Positions 1 through 7,923 of a DNA stretch of 32,759 nucleotides are shown in pieces. Position 1 is the first letter of the stretch; each line of letters begins with the position of its first letter. The notes below the pieces were generated by a model. It saw nothing but the letters and a program-made list of their open reading frames with translations. It was not told the origin of the DNA and made no database searches. The position numbers and the translations under genes are program-made. Source of the stretch: Planctomycetaceae bacterium (GTDB lineage: Bacteria > Planctomycetota > Planctomycetia > Planctomycetales > Planctomycetaceae); NCBI GenBank assembly GCA_021732845.1, contig JAKFUF010000003.1, forward strand, positions 64,001 through 96,759. Reading direction: 5' to 3'.

Positions 1-2
1 AC

Positions 3-488
3 CGCCTGCACAGTTGGCGCACTCTGATATTGCCGTACATGGATCAGGGTCCCTTGTACAACCAGCTTGACTTGTCCAAGCCGTGGGATGACCCGGCCAA
101 TGCCGAGGTCTTCAAAAGCCACGTCACTTGTTATCGCTGTCCGTCGTCCGCTGCCGCACCGGATCAAACCAGCTATCTGGCCATCCTCGCACCCAATGGC
201 TGTTTTCGCGGCAGCACCACGACGACCATCACCGAGATTGAGGACGGCACGTCTCAAACATTGCTCGTGATTGAAGTGGACGCGGCCCATGCCGTTCCGT
301 GGATGTCCCCCGCTGATGCCGATCGCGACCTGTTCCTGAGCCTGGATGCCAATTCGAAGCTGCTGCATTCCCGCGGAATGACAGCACTCATGGCGGATGG
401 CAGCATCCACACTCTGCCGGCCGACATGCCTGCCGCCGAGCGCGTGGCGATGCTGACCATAGCGGGAAATGATGCCAAGCAACCGTAG
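3..488 (+). CDS. DUF1559 (pseudopilin-like) protein, C-terminal part, 5' end outside window
   Basis: The reading frame is open from the window edge, so the N-terminus with the expected type IV pilin methylation helix is missing. Visible residues begin RLHSWRTLILPYMDQGPLYN and continue through a DLSKPWDDPAN segment, a YRCPS motif, a TSYLAI stretch and an EDGTSQTLLVIE stretch. This is the usual order in planctomycete DUF1559 proteins. The family normally ends with an ADGS motif near the C-terminus, and here it reads MADGSIHTLP. Family members are abundant in planctomycetes, carry a prepilin-like leader and are presumed surface or pseudopilus components; their function is unknown. The product ends about 35 residues after the ADGS motif, a normal length. 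The TTG at position 30 is internal and should not be taken as the start. Confidence 0.85.
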   Translation, partial: RLHSWRTLILPYMDQGPLYNQLDLSKPWDDPANAEVFKSHVTCYRCPSSAAAPDQTSYLAILAPNGCFRGSTTTTITEIEDGTSQTLLVIEVDAAHAVPWMSPADADRDLFLSLDANSKLLHSRGMTALMADGSIHTLPADMPAAERVAMLTIAGNDAKQP

Positions 489-553
489 CCTGGAGTGACA
501 CAGATCATCCACTGCCTGGCGGCTGGTGCTCCGACCTTGATCAAGATGGTGTT

Positions 554-1108
554 ATGCAGATCACAAGCGACTACTACCTCATCGTGGATCTGGAAGCGAC
601 CTGCTCAGACGACGGTACCGTGCCTCGGGGAGAAATGGAGATCATCGAAATCGGAGCGGTCATGCAGAATTCCCGGACGTTTGAAATTGACGGAGAATTC
701 CAAACATTTGTCTGCCCTGTTCGGCATCCCGAACTCACGCAGTTCTGCACAGATTTGACAGGAATCAACCAGCCAGCGGTTTCGAATGCTCCATCCTTTC
801 CCTCCGCCCTGCAGGCGATGTCCCGTTGGAGGCTTGGCTTCCGTGATGCCGTTTTCTGTTCTTGGGGTGACTACGATCGAAATCAATTCCAGCAGGACTG
901 CGAGTTTCATGCGGTGGAGTATCCGTTTCCGACGGGCCACATGAACCTCAAAGCACAGTTCGCTCTCAGCCTTGGCCTGCGAAGAAAGTTTGGAATTGTG
1001 GATGCCCTTCACCGCGTGGGACTCGACTTTGAGGGTTCGCACCATCGGGGGCTCGATGACGCTCGGAACATCGCACGCCTTGTCCGTCGCGTCATCGTTG
1101 GCGCGTAA
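554..1108 (+). CDS. ERI1/KapD-like 3'-5' exonuclease (DEDDh)
   Basis: The 184-residue product consists almost entirely of one DEDDh exonuclease domain. Exo I is LIVDLEATC, with the metal-binding D12 and E14. Exo II lies around the CSWGDYDRNQF stretch. Exo III is HRGLDDARNIARLV, supplying the catalytic His and last Asp. The DLEATC and GLDDARNIAR signatures match the ERI-1/3'hExo-like group, whose bacterial members are often annotated as KapD or 'inhibitor of KinA pathway' homologues. By family knowledge it removes nucleotides from RNA or DNA 3' ends in the cytoplasm; the substrate cannot be read from sequence. The ATG at 554 places the DLEAT motif at the usual distance from the N-terminus. The Shine-Dalgarno signal is weak. 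It is convergent with the DUF2306 gene. Confidence 0.85.
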   Translation: MQITSDYYLIVDLEATCSDDGTVPRGEMEIIEIGAVMQNSRTFEIDGEFQTFVCPVRHPELTQFCTDLTGINQPAVSNAPSFPSALQAMSRWRLGFRDAVFCSWGDYDRNQFQQDCEFHAVEYPFPTGHMNLKAQFALSLGLRRKFGIVDALHRVGLDFEGSHHRGLDDARNIARLVRRVIVGA

Positions 1109-1189
1109 GTCGGTGCAATAATCGATCGCGGCGATTCGCGAAGGAATGCGGTTCACAAAGTCCTGGAAAAAGCTGACAATGCTGAACGG

Positions 1190-1885
1190 CTATGCGCCAT
1201 TGTGGGTGGCAACACTCACCCCACTCACCTGTCGAACCGCTCCTGGGAGTTTTCGTTCGCCCAATTTTCCGCGGTTCGCCAGTTCAAACACAGCCAGCGG
1301 CACCAGCCAACTGGCCCATCCGGCCATGGCGTCGAACCAGCCTGCATCAAGGACAAGGACCGTCGCCAGGCCGCCCAAAACGCGCAGCACGACGGCCGAC
1401 GAGAGCAGCAGGAAGTTGCGCCACATCCACCGGCGATGATCGGCAAACCGGCGCTGTACCGCGGCTCGCCAGCCGAGTGCGATGGTGGTCGCGGTTAGAA
1501 GTGCCAGCAACGCAAACCCCACGGCGGCAGCCGGACCCGCCGCCGCGTAATAGGCCATCACCAAGCCGGATGGCGCGACCAACAGCAGCACTCCGGCCAC
1601 TTGAATTCGGCCAAGGAGCCGATGCCAGCGTGGAAACCGCCGGCGAAATGGCTCGTTGACCAGCAGCATCCCCAGGATCAACGCGATGGGGCCGAAGGCG
1701 ATATGCAGATAGAAGGCACAGTGGTAGCCCTCGTAAAAATAGGACTCTCGACCACGCAGGAAGTCCGAGTTGAAGTTGGCCGGTAGGTAGTTGACGTAAC
1801 CCATCACAACGACCACGGTGACTTTGAGCACCAGCAATGCCGCGACCACGGTCAGGATTCGCCAACCAATTGCTCGGCGCGGCAT
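1190..1885 (-). CDS. DUF2306 integral membrane protein
   Basis: This 231-residue protein has about six to seven hydrophobic segments: one near residues 7-29, then several from about residue 60 to 205. The family signature is visible: a FYLHIAFGPIALILG helix, then RRFPRWHRLLGR, then a PSGLVMAYYAAAG helix, then the HRRWMWRNFLLL loop and helix. This order is characteristic of DUF2306 (predicted membrane protein) and its function is unknown. The start at 1885 lies only 25 bases after the stop of the upstream cytochrome/DUF1553 gene on the same strand, so it may be co-transcribed with it. No good Shine-Dalgarno sequence is visible, consistent with translational coupling. Confidence 0.8.
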   Translation of the reverse strand: MPRRAIGWRILTVVAALLVLKVTVVVVMGYVNYLPANFNSDFLRGRESYFYEGYHCAFYLHIAFGPIALILGMLLVNEPFRRRFPRWHRLLGRIQVAGVLLLVAPSGLVMAYYAAAGPAAAVGFALLALLTATTIALGWRAAVQRRFADHRRWMWRNFLLLSSAVVLRVLGGLATVLVLDAGWFDAMAGWASWLVPLAVFELANRGKLGERKLPGAVRQVSGVSVATHNGA

Positions 1886-1910
1886 GCAGCACCATCAGAT
1901 CATTCGGGAA

Positions 1911-4900
1911 TCATTCGACGTGCAGGAATTCGTTGGAACAGAACAATGTTTGGCAATAACTTTGCCAGGCTGACAACCGGCGGTCGGCTTCCGGCCGCGG
2001 TTGTGCGGGCTGAGCCACGGTGTAGGCGGAGAGAAACTGCCGCGCGTCCGACAGTTCTTCGGGCGTGGGCAGGCGGCCAAACGCTTCCCGGTGCGCCTGC
2101 TCGATGCGCTGGCCATCGGTCAATTTCTCCTCCATCAGGAGCCGCGCGGCAAACAACCGGGACTGTTCACGGACGAACGGGCTATTGAGCAGGAACAGCG
2201 ACTGCGAAGCCACGGTGGTTTCATTGCGGGTGGCGGTCACTCCGTTGGGGTCGGCGGCATCGAACAGGGCCAGCACGTCGGGGAGCATGTTCCGGACAAC
2301 CGGCAAGTAGATCGACCGCTTGGCGAACGTGTCGTAGAACGGGTCGTCCGCACCCAGCCGGTTGGGGCGAATCTTCGCGCCGATCCCCTCACCCCGCTCG
2401 AACAGCAGTTCGCCGCTCTCACTGGTTCCCGGTACGCGGTCGAGCTTCCCACTCGTCGCCAGCATGGCGTCACGCAATTCTTCCGCCGAGAGCCGCCGGC
2501 GCGGAAACGACGACAGCCAGCGGCGGTCCGGATCTTGAGTCCGCGCGGCCTCGGACGCTGCTTCGCTCTGCTGATAGGTGCTGGAGAGGACCAGCGTGCG
2601 GTGCATCGTTTTAAGGCTCCAGCCGCTTCCAACAAGCCGCGTCGCCAGCCAGTCCAGCAGTTCCGGGTGCGAGGGCCGTTCGCCGCGGACGCCGAAATTG
2701 TCGCTCGTCGCCACCAGACCGCGGCCGAAATGGTGCTGCCACAGCCGATTGACCATCACGCGGGCCGTCAATGGGTTGGTGGGGTTGGCGATCCACCGTG
2801 CCAGTTCCAGCCTGCCGCTGCCGTACTGGTTGGGATCGACGGCTGGTGCCATCGCCGACGAGCCGATGGCCTTCGAGTCGCCAACCGCCGCAATCACCTG
2901 TGGCACACCGCGCGGAGCAATCTTTCCCAACGTGAACCGGTTGCCGCGCAGGTGGATCCGCAGATTCCGTGGCTGCGTCTCCTTCGGGGCCATCACCATC
3001 AGTGGCTCAGCCCCCGGCCCCTGTGGCACAGCATATTCCCACCACATCGACGCATTCCGCGCCTCGTCCTGAAACGGCTCGGTGCTGCGAAAGATACCCG
3101 CCAGCGCGTAATAGTCCGAGGCGCGAAGGGCATCGAATTTGTGGTCGTGGCAGCGGGCACACGCCAGTGTCAGGCCGAGCATCGCCCGGCCGGTCACATC
3201 GATCTGGTCATCGACAATGTCCAACCGAGACTGCTCCTTGTCGGTTTCGGCCAGCGCTTTGGGGCCGATCATCAAGTAACCGGTGGCGATCACCCGCCGC
3301 GTGTTGATGGCCACGGAGTCGGTTGGAGGCAGCAGGTCACCGGCGAGTTGTTCAACCAGGAATTGATCGTAAGGCAGATCCTGATTGAAGGCGTCAATCA
3401 CATAATTGCGGTATCTCCAGGCATACCGCATGACGGCATTGGCGTCGTTGGCGGTCGACTCGGCGTACCGCACCACGTCCAGCCAGTGCCGGCCCCAGCG
3501 TTCGCCATAATGTGGGGAGGCGAGCAGCCGGTCCACGACTCGTTCAAACGCCTCCGGCGAATTGTCATTCAGGAACGCGGCAACCTCCTCGTGCGTTGGC
3601 GGCAGGCCGGTGAGGTCAAAGGTGACGCGGCGGAGCAGGGTCAGTTTGTCAGCAGGGGCGGCGGGACGCAGTTGCCGCTGTGCCAGTTCCCGGAGGATAA
3701 AGCGATCGACGGGAGATTTGACCCAGGCTTCATCCTGGACGGCGGGTGGTGTCGGATCCCGCACCGGCTGGTAGGCCCAGTAGCTTCGTTCCTCTTCGGT
3801 GAACACGGCGGGGGCCGCGAGGTTTTGCTGGGGGTTGAGCCACAGGCCGAACTTTTCGGCAAGGTGCCCCTCGACGGCGGAGCGCTGCCTCTCCGTCAGC
3901 GCGGTGTTGTAGACCACCACCTCGCCGAGATCGCCCTGAATTGAGCCACACCACTCAAGGGCTTTGCCGAGGAAGGCCCCGATATCCGTCCGATGCTGAA
4001 TGTCTGGCAGCTCGTCCCGGCCCTCGAGTTCGCCATTGGCGGCGGTAACTGCCACGCCGTTGATAAACAGTCGAGACTTGGTTCGCAGGGGACCCGGTTG
4101 CTTGACGATGGTCAACAGGATCGGCTTGCCGAAGTACGGCTTAAAGGAACTTTTGCCGAGCGAAGCGTCGTGGTTCCATCCGCCGGCGAAATGCAGGGCA
4201 TGATCTTCCTGCTGGTTGATCTGAACCAGGGCCGCGAGCGGTTTGCCAGGGTCGCTGGGATGTGCCGGATTGCCGATGCAGAACACGGTGTCGTAGGGCG
4301 GCTGAGCCCCATGGGGTTGCAGGTTCATCACCAACAACATGCTGAGCGCGGCATCGCCATGTATGTCGATTGGATTGCCCGGCGACGTGGCCAGTCCGGT
4401 GGAGGTCTCGAAACGCACCGCCGGGCGACCCATCAGGGTGCTGTTCCGCACGTATCTGGCGGGCAGACCTGTGCCGCCAGTGCGAATTCCCTTGGTCGCG
4501 GACAAATCGCGGCCGTGTCCACTCTGGTCGGGCCAGACGGGCACCAGTTCGCCATCACCCAGCGTCAAGGCGTCCGCCCGCACCCACAGTTGCAGTGCCT
4601 TCGCGAGTTCACCCGTATTGGGTGACACCGGCAGTTCGACACTGCTGGCCGGCGCGGCTTCCACAGGGACCGCCTCGGTTCCCGGCCATACGGCTCCAGC
4701 GGCGATCCACTTTTCCAAGGCCGCAATCTGCGTGTCGGACAGCTTGCCATCGGGAGGCATCTTGAGTCCGCCTTCGTGGCGGACCGCCTGCAAGAGCAGG
4801 CTTTCCTCAGGCTTCCCCGCCATCACACCCGGTCCCGACTCGCCGCCCTTCAACGCCGCGCTACGGGAATCGAGCCGCAGACCGCCTTTGGACGTGGCTC

Positions 4901-5042
4901 CCGCATGGCATTTGTGACATCGCTCAATCAGCAGCGGACGGATCTTCTGCTCGAAGAATTCTTCGGAGTCAGATGCCCGTGCCAGACCGCCGCCAAGCAT
5001 GGCCACCAGCGCCAAGAGCAGACAATTCCGCATTGCGTTCAT
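1911..5042 (-). CDS. Secreted planctomycete cytochrome C (PSCyt1) / LamG-like / DUF1549 / DUF1553 protein
   Basis: The 1043-residue product opens with a signal peptide (hydrophobic residues about 6-20, cleavage likely after LARA). The planctomycete cytochrome C domain follows at about 28-118, with a haem-binding CHKCH at 42-46 and the typical LKMPPDGKLSD and ALEKWIAAGA motifs. Residues about 145-395 resemble a LamG/concanavalin-like domain (LQLWVRAD, WPDQSGHGRDL, VVYNTALTERQR). DUF1549 spans about 440-650 (SPVDRFIL, LTGLPPT, RWGRHWLDVVRYAES) and contains a second CxxCH, CARCH, at 628-632. DUF1553 spans about 755-1010 (NPLTARVMVNRLWQHHFGRG, SHPELLDWLA, LNSPFV). The family is exported and expanded in planctomycetes, with a suspected but unproven role in polysaccharide or sugar oxidation. 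No DUF1501 gene, its frequent neighbour, is adjacent. The start has no clear Shine-Dalgarno, and the ATG three codons in is an alternative. Confidence 0.93.
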   Translation of the reverse strand: MNAMRNCLLLALVAMLGGGLARASDSEEFFEQKIRPLLIERCHKCHAGATSKGGLRLDSRSAALKGGESGPGVMAGKPEESLLLQAVRHEGGLKMPPDGKLSDTQIAALEKWIAAGAVWPGTEAVPVEAAPASSVELPVSPNTGELAKALQLWVRADALTLGDGELVPVWPDQSGHGRDLSATKGIRTGGTGLPARYVRNSTLMGRPAVRFETSTGLATSPGNPIDIHGDAALSMLLVMNLQPHGAQPPYDTVFCIGNPAHPSDPGKPLAALVQINQQEDHALHFAGGWNHDASLGKSSFKPYFGKPILLTIVKQPGPLRTKSRLFINGVAVTAANGELEGRDELPDIQHRTDIGAFLGKALEWCGSIQGDLGEVVVYNTALTERQRSAVEGHLAEKFGLWLNPQQNLAAPAVFTEEERSYWAYQPVRDPTPPAVQDEAWVKSPVDRFILRELAQRQLRPAAPADKLTLLRRVTFDLTGLPPTHEEVAAFLNDNSPEAFERVVDRLLASPHYGERWGRHWLDVVRYAESTANDANAVMRYAWRYRNYVIDAFNQDLPYDQFLVEQLAGDLLPPTDSVAINTRRVIATGYLMIGPKALAETDKEQSRLDIVDDQIDVTGRAMLGLTLACARCHDHKFDALRASDYYALAGIFRSTEPFQDEARNASMWWEYAVPQGPGAEPLMVMAPKETQPRNLRIHLRGNRFTLGKIAPRGVPQVIAAVGDSKAIGSSAMAPAVDPNQYGSGRLELARWIANPTNPLTARVMVNRLWQHHFGRGLVATSDNFGVRGERPSHPELLDWLATRLVGSGWSLKTMHRTLVLSSTYQQSEAASEAARTQDPDRRWLSSFPRRRLSAEELRDAMLATSGKLDRVPGTSESGELLFERGEGIGAKIRPNRLGADDPFYDTFAKRSIYLPVVRNMLPDVLALFDAADPNGVTATRNETTVASQSLFLLNSPFVREQSRLFAARLLMEEKLTDGQRIEQAHREAFGRLPTPEELSDARQFLSAYTVAQPAQPRPEADRRLSAWQSYCQTLFCSNEFLHVE

Positions 5043-5096
5043 AGGCCGTACTGCCGAGCGATGTCAGTCTGGGCGCAGATCATGCGCAGCAAATCG

Positions 5097-5555
5097 TCAA
5101 GAATGGTTCAGGGTACCCCCGGCCACCGTCCGCGGTTCGTCGCGAATGGCACCCCCACGAGCGGAGTGGATCATGAGTACCGTGGCACAGATCACCCCAG
5201 TCACGCTGGCCGTCGCCGCCGAGGCCCAAACCGCAACGATGAGCCCCAGGCTGATGTTCATTTGGGTCGTGACCGTTGACGCGGCTGAGAATGCACTGCC
5301 GGGGACACCCATCCCCAGCCAGAACGCGATCCAGAAGGCGTTGTGCATGGCCTTCTCCCGCATGTTCGTCGTCTCTGGCGGATTGAGCGGCGTGCCAACT
5401 TCAAGCGAACGCATCCGCTCCGCATGCGTAAACTGGCGGCTGGAGTGGATCAGGCGATACACCAGCGTGATGCACAGCACAAAGAGAGTCGCTCCCACGA
5501 CAGTCGCAATCGTGGCCGGAACCAACCAATGGACGGTTTGAGCAAGCAAGGGCAT
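5097..5555 (-). CDS. Small integral membrane protein, unknown family
   Basis: The 152-residue product has three predicted membrane segments, at about residues 10-34, 73-92 and 99-128. Between the first and second is a charged loop with RQFTHAERMRSLEVG. The ATG at 5555 is preceded by AAGGTGAG at a short, suitable distance, which supports both the start and the gene. It lies 54 bases upstream of the cytochrome/DUF1553 gene on the same strand and could share its transcript. I do not recognise a named family. Similar short proteins with an HAERM-type loop between hydrophobic helices occur in planctomycetes, but that is recollection rather than a domain match. Confidence 0.65.
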   Translation of the reverse strand: MPLLAQTVHWLVPATIATVVGATLFVLCITLVYRLIHSSRQFTHAERMRSLEVGTPLNPPETTNMREKAMHNAFWIAFWLGMGVPGSAFSAASTVTTQMNISLGLIVAVWASAATASVTGVICATVLMIHSARGGAIRDEPRTVAGGTLNHS

Positions 5556-5863
5556 GGCTCACCTTGGCAATGTAAACGGAGCCCTGCAGGTGCCACTGCA
5601 ACGGCGGGGGTGATCCGGAAATTCTGACAGGAACGAGGTGAACATGAAAGGATTGCCCTCTCCTGCACGCGTTGGCGGACGTGCATTCGGCTGGTTGCCA
5701 AGCAGGGAGGGCGTTGTGTACCCTTTCCGGTTGTCCCACCCAATGTTGGTGCAAACCGCGTATTGGGCGAGATGCAGGAGTCTTTCACGACGGTTCCGTT
5801 CCACGATGACGGCGGGCCAGTCGCTTTTGTCCCGAAACTGTCGTCTTCAGGCGCTGTCGCAGC
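5556..5863 (+). other. Divergent intergenic region upstream of ftsH
   Basis: This 308-base gap separates the divergent small membrane protein and ftsH, so promoters for both should lie here. I could not find a convincing -35/-10 pair. A Shine-Dalgarno-like AACGAGGTG precedes an ATG at 5644, but the frame it opens runs deep into ftsH in another phase and looks spurious. Confidence 0.5.
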
Positions 5864-7813
5864 ATGGATTCACCGACGCCGGAAAACTCACCGGATTCCG
5901 CCAAAATCACGCGGCCAGCCGGCTCTACGGCGCGGCAGCCGTTGCAGCCGGGCTCATGGATGCTGCTGCTGATCTTGGGCATGGCGATGGCGGCCAGCCT
6001 GTACCTCACCTTCGGCGCGACTGCCAGCGCGCGGGTGGACTACAGCTTTTTCCTCACGCAGTTGAAGGAAAAGAACGTCAAAAACCTGATTCGGACGGAT
6101 GAAACCCTGCAGGGAGAGTGGAAGACCCCACCGACGGACCCCACAGCTCCCGCCAACCAGAAACGCGCGCTTCCCGCCCGCTTTACTGCCACACCGCCGC
6201 TGCTGGACGAGGGGCTGAACGTCCTTTTGAACGAGGCGGTTCTGAAGGACAAGCTGGAGTACGACAATTCGCGGACGACATGGGGCCAGGGGGCGAATCT
6301 GCTGATTTCGCTCGCCGGGCTCGTGCTGATGGTCGTGTTCATGTTCTTCATCCTGCGCCGCTCCAGCGATCCGATGGGCGCGGGCGGGATGGTGAGCAAT
6401 TTTATCCGTAGCCCCGCCAAGCGGTTCAAAGCCAGCGAAACCCCGACCACGTTTGACGACGTGGCGGGCATGGAACAGGCCAAGCGGGAACTCCAGGAAG
6501 TGGTCGAATTCCTGAAAAACCCGATGAAGTTTCAGCGGCTTGGCGCGCAGATCCCCAAGGGGGTGCTGTTGATGGGGCCGCCAGGGACTGGCAAGACGCT
6601 GATGGCGCGAGCCACGGCGGGAGAGGCCGGCGTGCCGTTCTTTTCGATCAACGGGTCGGAATTCATTCAAATGTTTGTCGGCGTCGGTGCGAGCCGCGTC
6701 CGTGACATGTTCAAAACGGCGAAGGAAGCCGCCCCCTGCATCCTGTTCATTGACGAAATTGACGCGGTCGGCCGCATTCGCGGCGCGGGTGTCGGCGGCG
6801 GACACGACGAGCGCGAACAGACGCTGAACCAGATCCTTGGTGAAATGGATGGCTTCACCCCCTCCGAAGCGGTGATCGTGCTGGCCGCCACCAACCGGGC
6901 GGATGTGCTCGACCCCGCCCTGCTGCGGCCCGGTCGGTTCGACCGGCATGTGACTGTCGACCGGCCGACCAAGGCGGGCCGCAAGGGGATTTTGCTGGTC
7001 CACACCCGCAAAGTGCCGCTGGCGCAGAATGTCGATTTGGACCGTGTCGCCGCCAGTACCACGGGCTTCTCCGGAGCCGACTTGAAAAACCTCGTCAACG
7101 AAGCCGCGCTGTTTGCCGCCCGGACCGGACAGACGCAGGTCTGCGCCGCCGACTTTGAACAGGCCCGCGACCGCGTCATGATGGGGGCCGTCCGCGAAGA
7201 CATCCTGACCGAACACGAAAAGGAGATGACCGCCTATCACGAGGCGGGGCATGCGGTCATCGCGTGGCTCCTGCCCGAGATGGACGCCCTCCACAAGGTG
7301 ACCATCATTCCTCGCGGCCGTGCTTTGGGGGTGACGCAGCTCACCAACCAGGAACGCTTCGACGCCAATGAGACCTATCTGCGGTCAATGCTGACGATGA
7401 CGATGGGCGGCCGCGCGGCCGAGAAGATGATCTTCAATGAGTACACGGCTGGTGTGGAATCGGACTTGAAACAGGCCACCCGCATTGCCCGCCTGATGGT
7501 GGCTCACTGGGGCATGAGCCAGGTGATTGGCCCCGTCGCCTTCCGCCAGTCCGAAGAGCACCCATTTCTCGGCAAAGAAATGCACGAGAACCGTGAATTC
7601 AGCGAAGAGACCGCACGCATCATCGACCAGGAGGTCCAAGCCCTGCTGATCAACGCCGCAAACCAAGCCACGGAACTGCTGAACACGCACAAAGACCTGC
7701 TGGAAAAGCTGACCCGCGCGCTGCTGGACAAAGAAGTGCTGGACTATGACGAGATTCTGACCCTGTTCGGAATGCCGCCTGTATCCAAACGGGCCGTGCC
7801 GGTGGCAGTGTAG
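5864..7813 (+). CDS. ftsH: ATP-dependent zinc metalloprotease FtsH
   Basis: The 649-residue membrane-anchored AAA+ protease has the full family layout. A short cytoplasmic N-terminus is followed by a first membrane helix (about 30-52), an extracytoplasmic segment, a second helix (about 141-166), then the AAA domain. Walker A is GPPGTGKT at 238-245, Walker B is ILFIDEID, and the second region of homology includes [19 protein letters not shown]. The protease domain has the zinc-binding HEAGH at 459-463 and a third ligand, Asp 534, in [10 protein letters not shown]. It degrades membrane and short-lived cytoplasmic proteins, pulling substrates through a hexameric ring. Length is normal. The periplasmic segment is rich in TPPTDPTAP-type residues. 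The ATG at 5864 has little Shine-Dalgarno support. Planctomycetes often carry several FtsH paralogues, and this may not be the only copy. Confidence 0.96.
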   Translation: MDSPTPENSPDSAKITRPAGSTARQPLQPGSWMLLLILGMAMAASLYLTFGATASARVDYSFFLTQLKEKNVKNLIRTDETLQGEWKTPPTDPTAPANQKRALPARFTATPPLLDEGLNVLLNEAVLKDKLEYDNSRTTWGQGANLLISLAGLVLMVVFMFFILRRSSDPMGAGGMVSNFIRSPAKRFKASETPTTFDDVAGMEQAKRELQEVVEFLKNPMKFQRLGAQIPKGVLLMGPPGTGKTLMARATAGEAGVPFFSINGSEFIQMFVGVGASRVRDMFKTAKEAAPCILFIDEIDAVGRIRGAGVGGGHDEREQTLNQILGEMDGFTPSEAVIVLAATNRADVLDPALLRPGRFDRHVTVDRPTKAGRKGILLVHTRKVPLAQNVDLDRVAASTTGFSGADLKNLVNEAALFAARTGQTQVCAADFEQARDRVMMGAVREDILTEHEKEMTAYHEAGHAVIAWLLPEMDALHKVTIIPRGRALGVTQLTNQERFDANETYLRSMLTMTMGGRAAEKMIFNEYTAGVESDLKQATRIARLMVAHWGMSQVIGPVAFRQSEEHPFLGKEMHENREFSEETARIIDQEVQALLINAANQATELLNTHKDLLEKLTRALLDKEVLDYDEILTLFGMPPVSKRAVPVAV

Positions 7814-7817
7814 CGAA

Positions 7818-7869
7818 ACAATTTCAAATTTCAGATCTGAAATGTCACAGTAAAATGTGATTTTAGAAT
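7818..7869 (+). repeat. AT-rich intergenic repeat with perfect palindrome, downstream of ftsH
   Basis: Just after the ftsH stop is an AT-rich run unlike the flanking GC-rich coding DNA. ATTTCAGATCTGAAAT at 7828-7843 is a perfect 16-base palindrome. It is followed by TCACA-N6-TGTGA (7845-7860) and TTTT, which could act as a weak terminator. The TTTCAAATTTCA and CACAGTAAAAT words recur, on the opposite strand, in the repeat block at 22418-22445. Confidence 0.6.
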
Positions 7870-7923
7870 CCTGGTCGCCTGCGATTGCCTTCAAGAGACC
7901 GATCCCCCTCCGAGATTTTCGCC

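Noticed and set aside
2001-3944. A 647-codon plus-strand ORF inside the cytochrome/DUF1553 gene
   Set aside because: It lies wholly antisense to a gene with clear family motifs and results from high third-position GC; its protein is Arg/Gln-rich with no domain.
5638-6102. ORF with a fair Shine-Dalgarno before an ATG at 5644
   Set aside because: Most of it overlaps ftsH in another frame, and the non-overlapping part shows no recognisable protein.
5954-7294. A 446-codon minus-strand ORF opposite ftsH
   Set aside because: Antisense shadow of a well-supported gene; no start signal or known motif.
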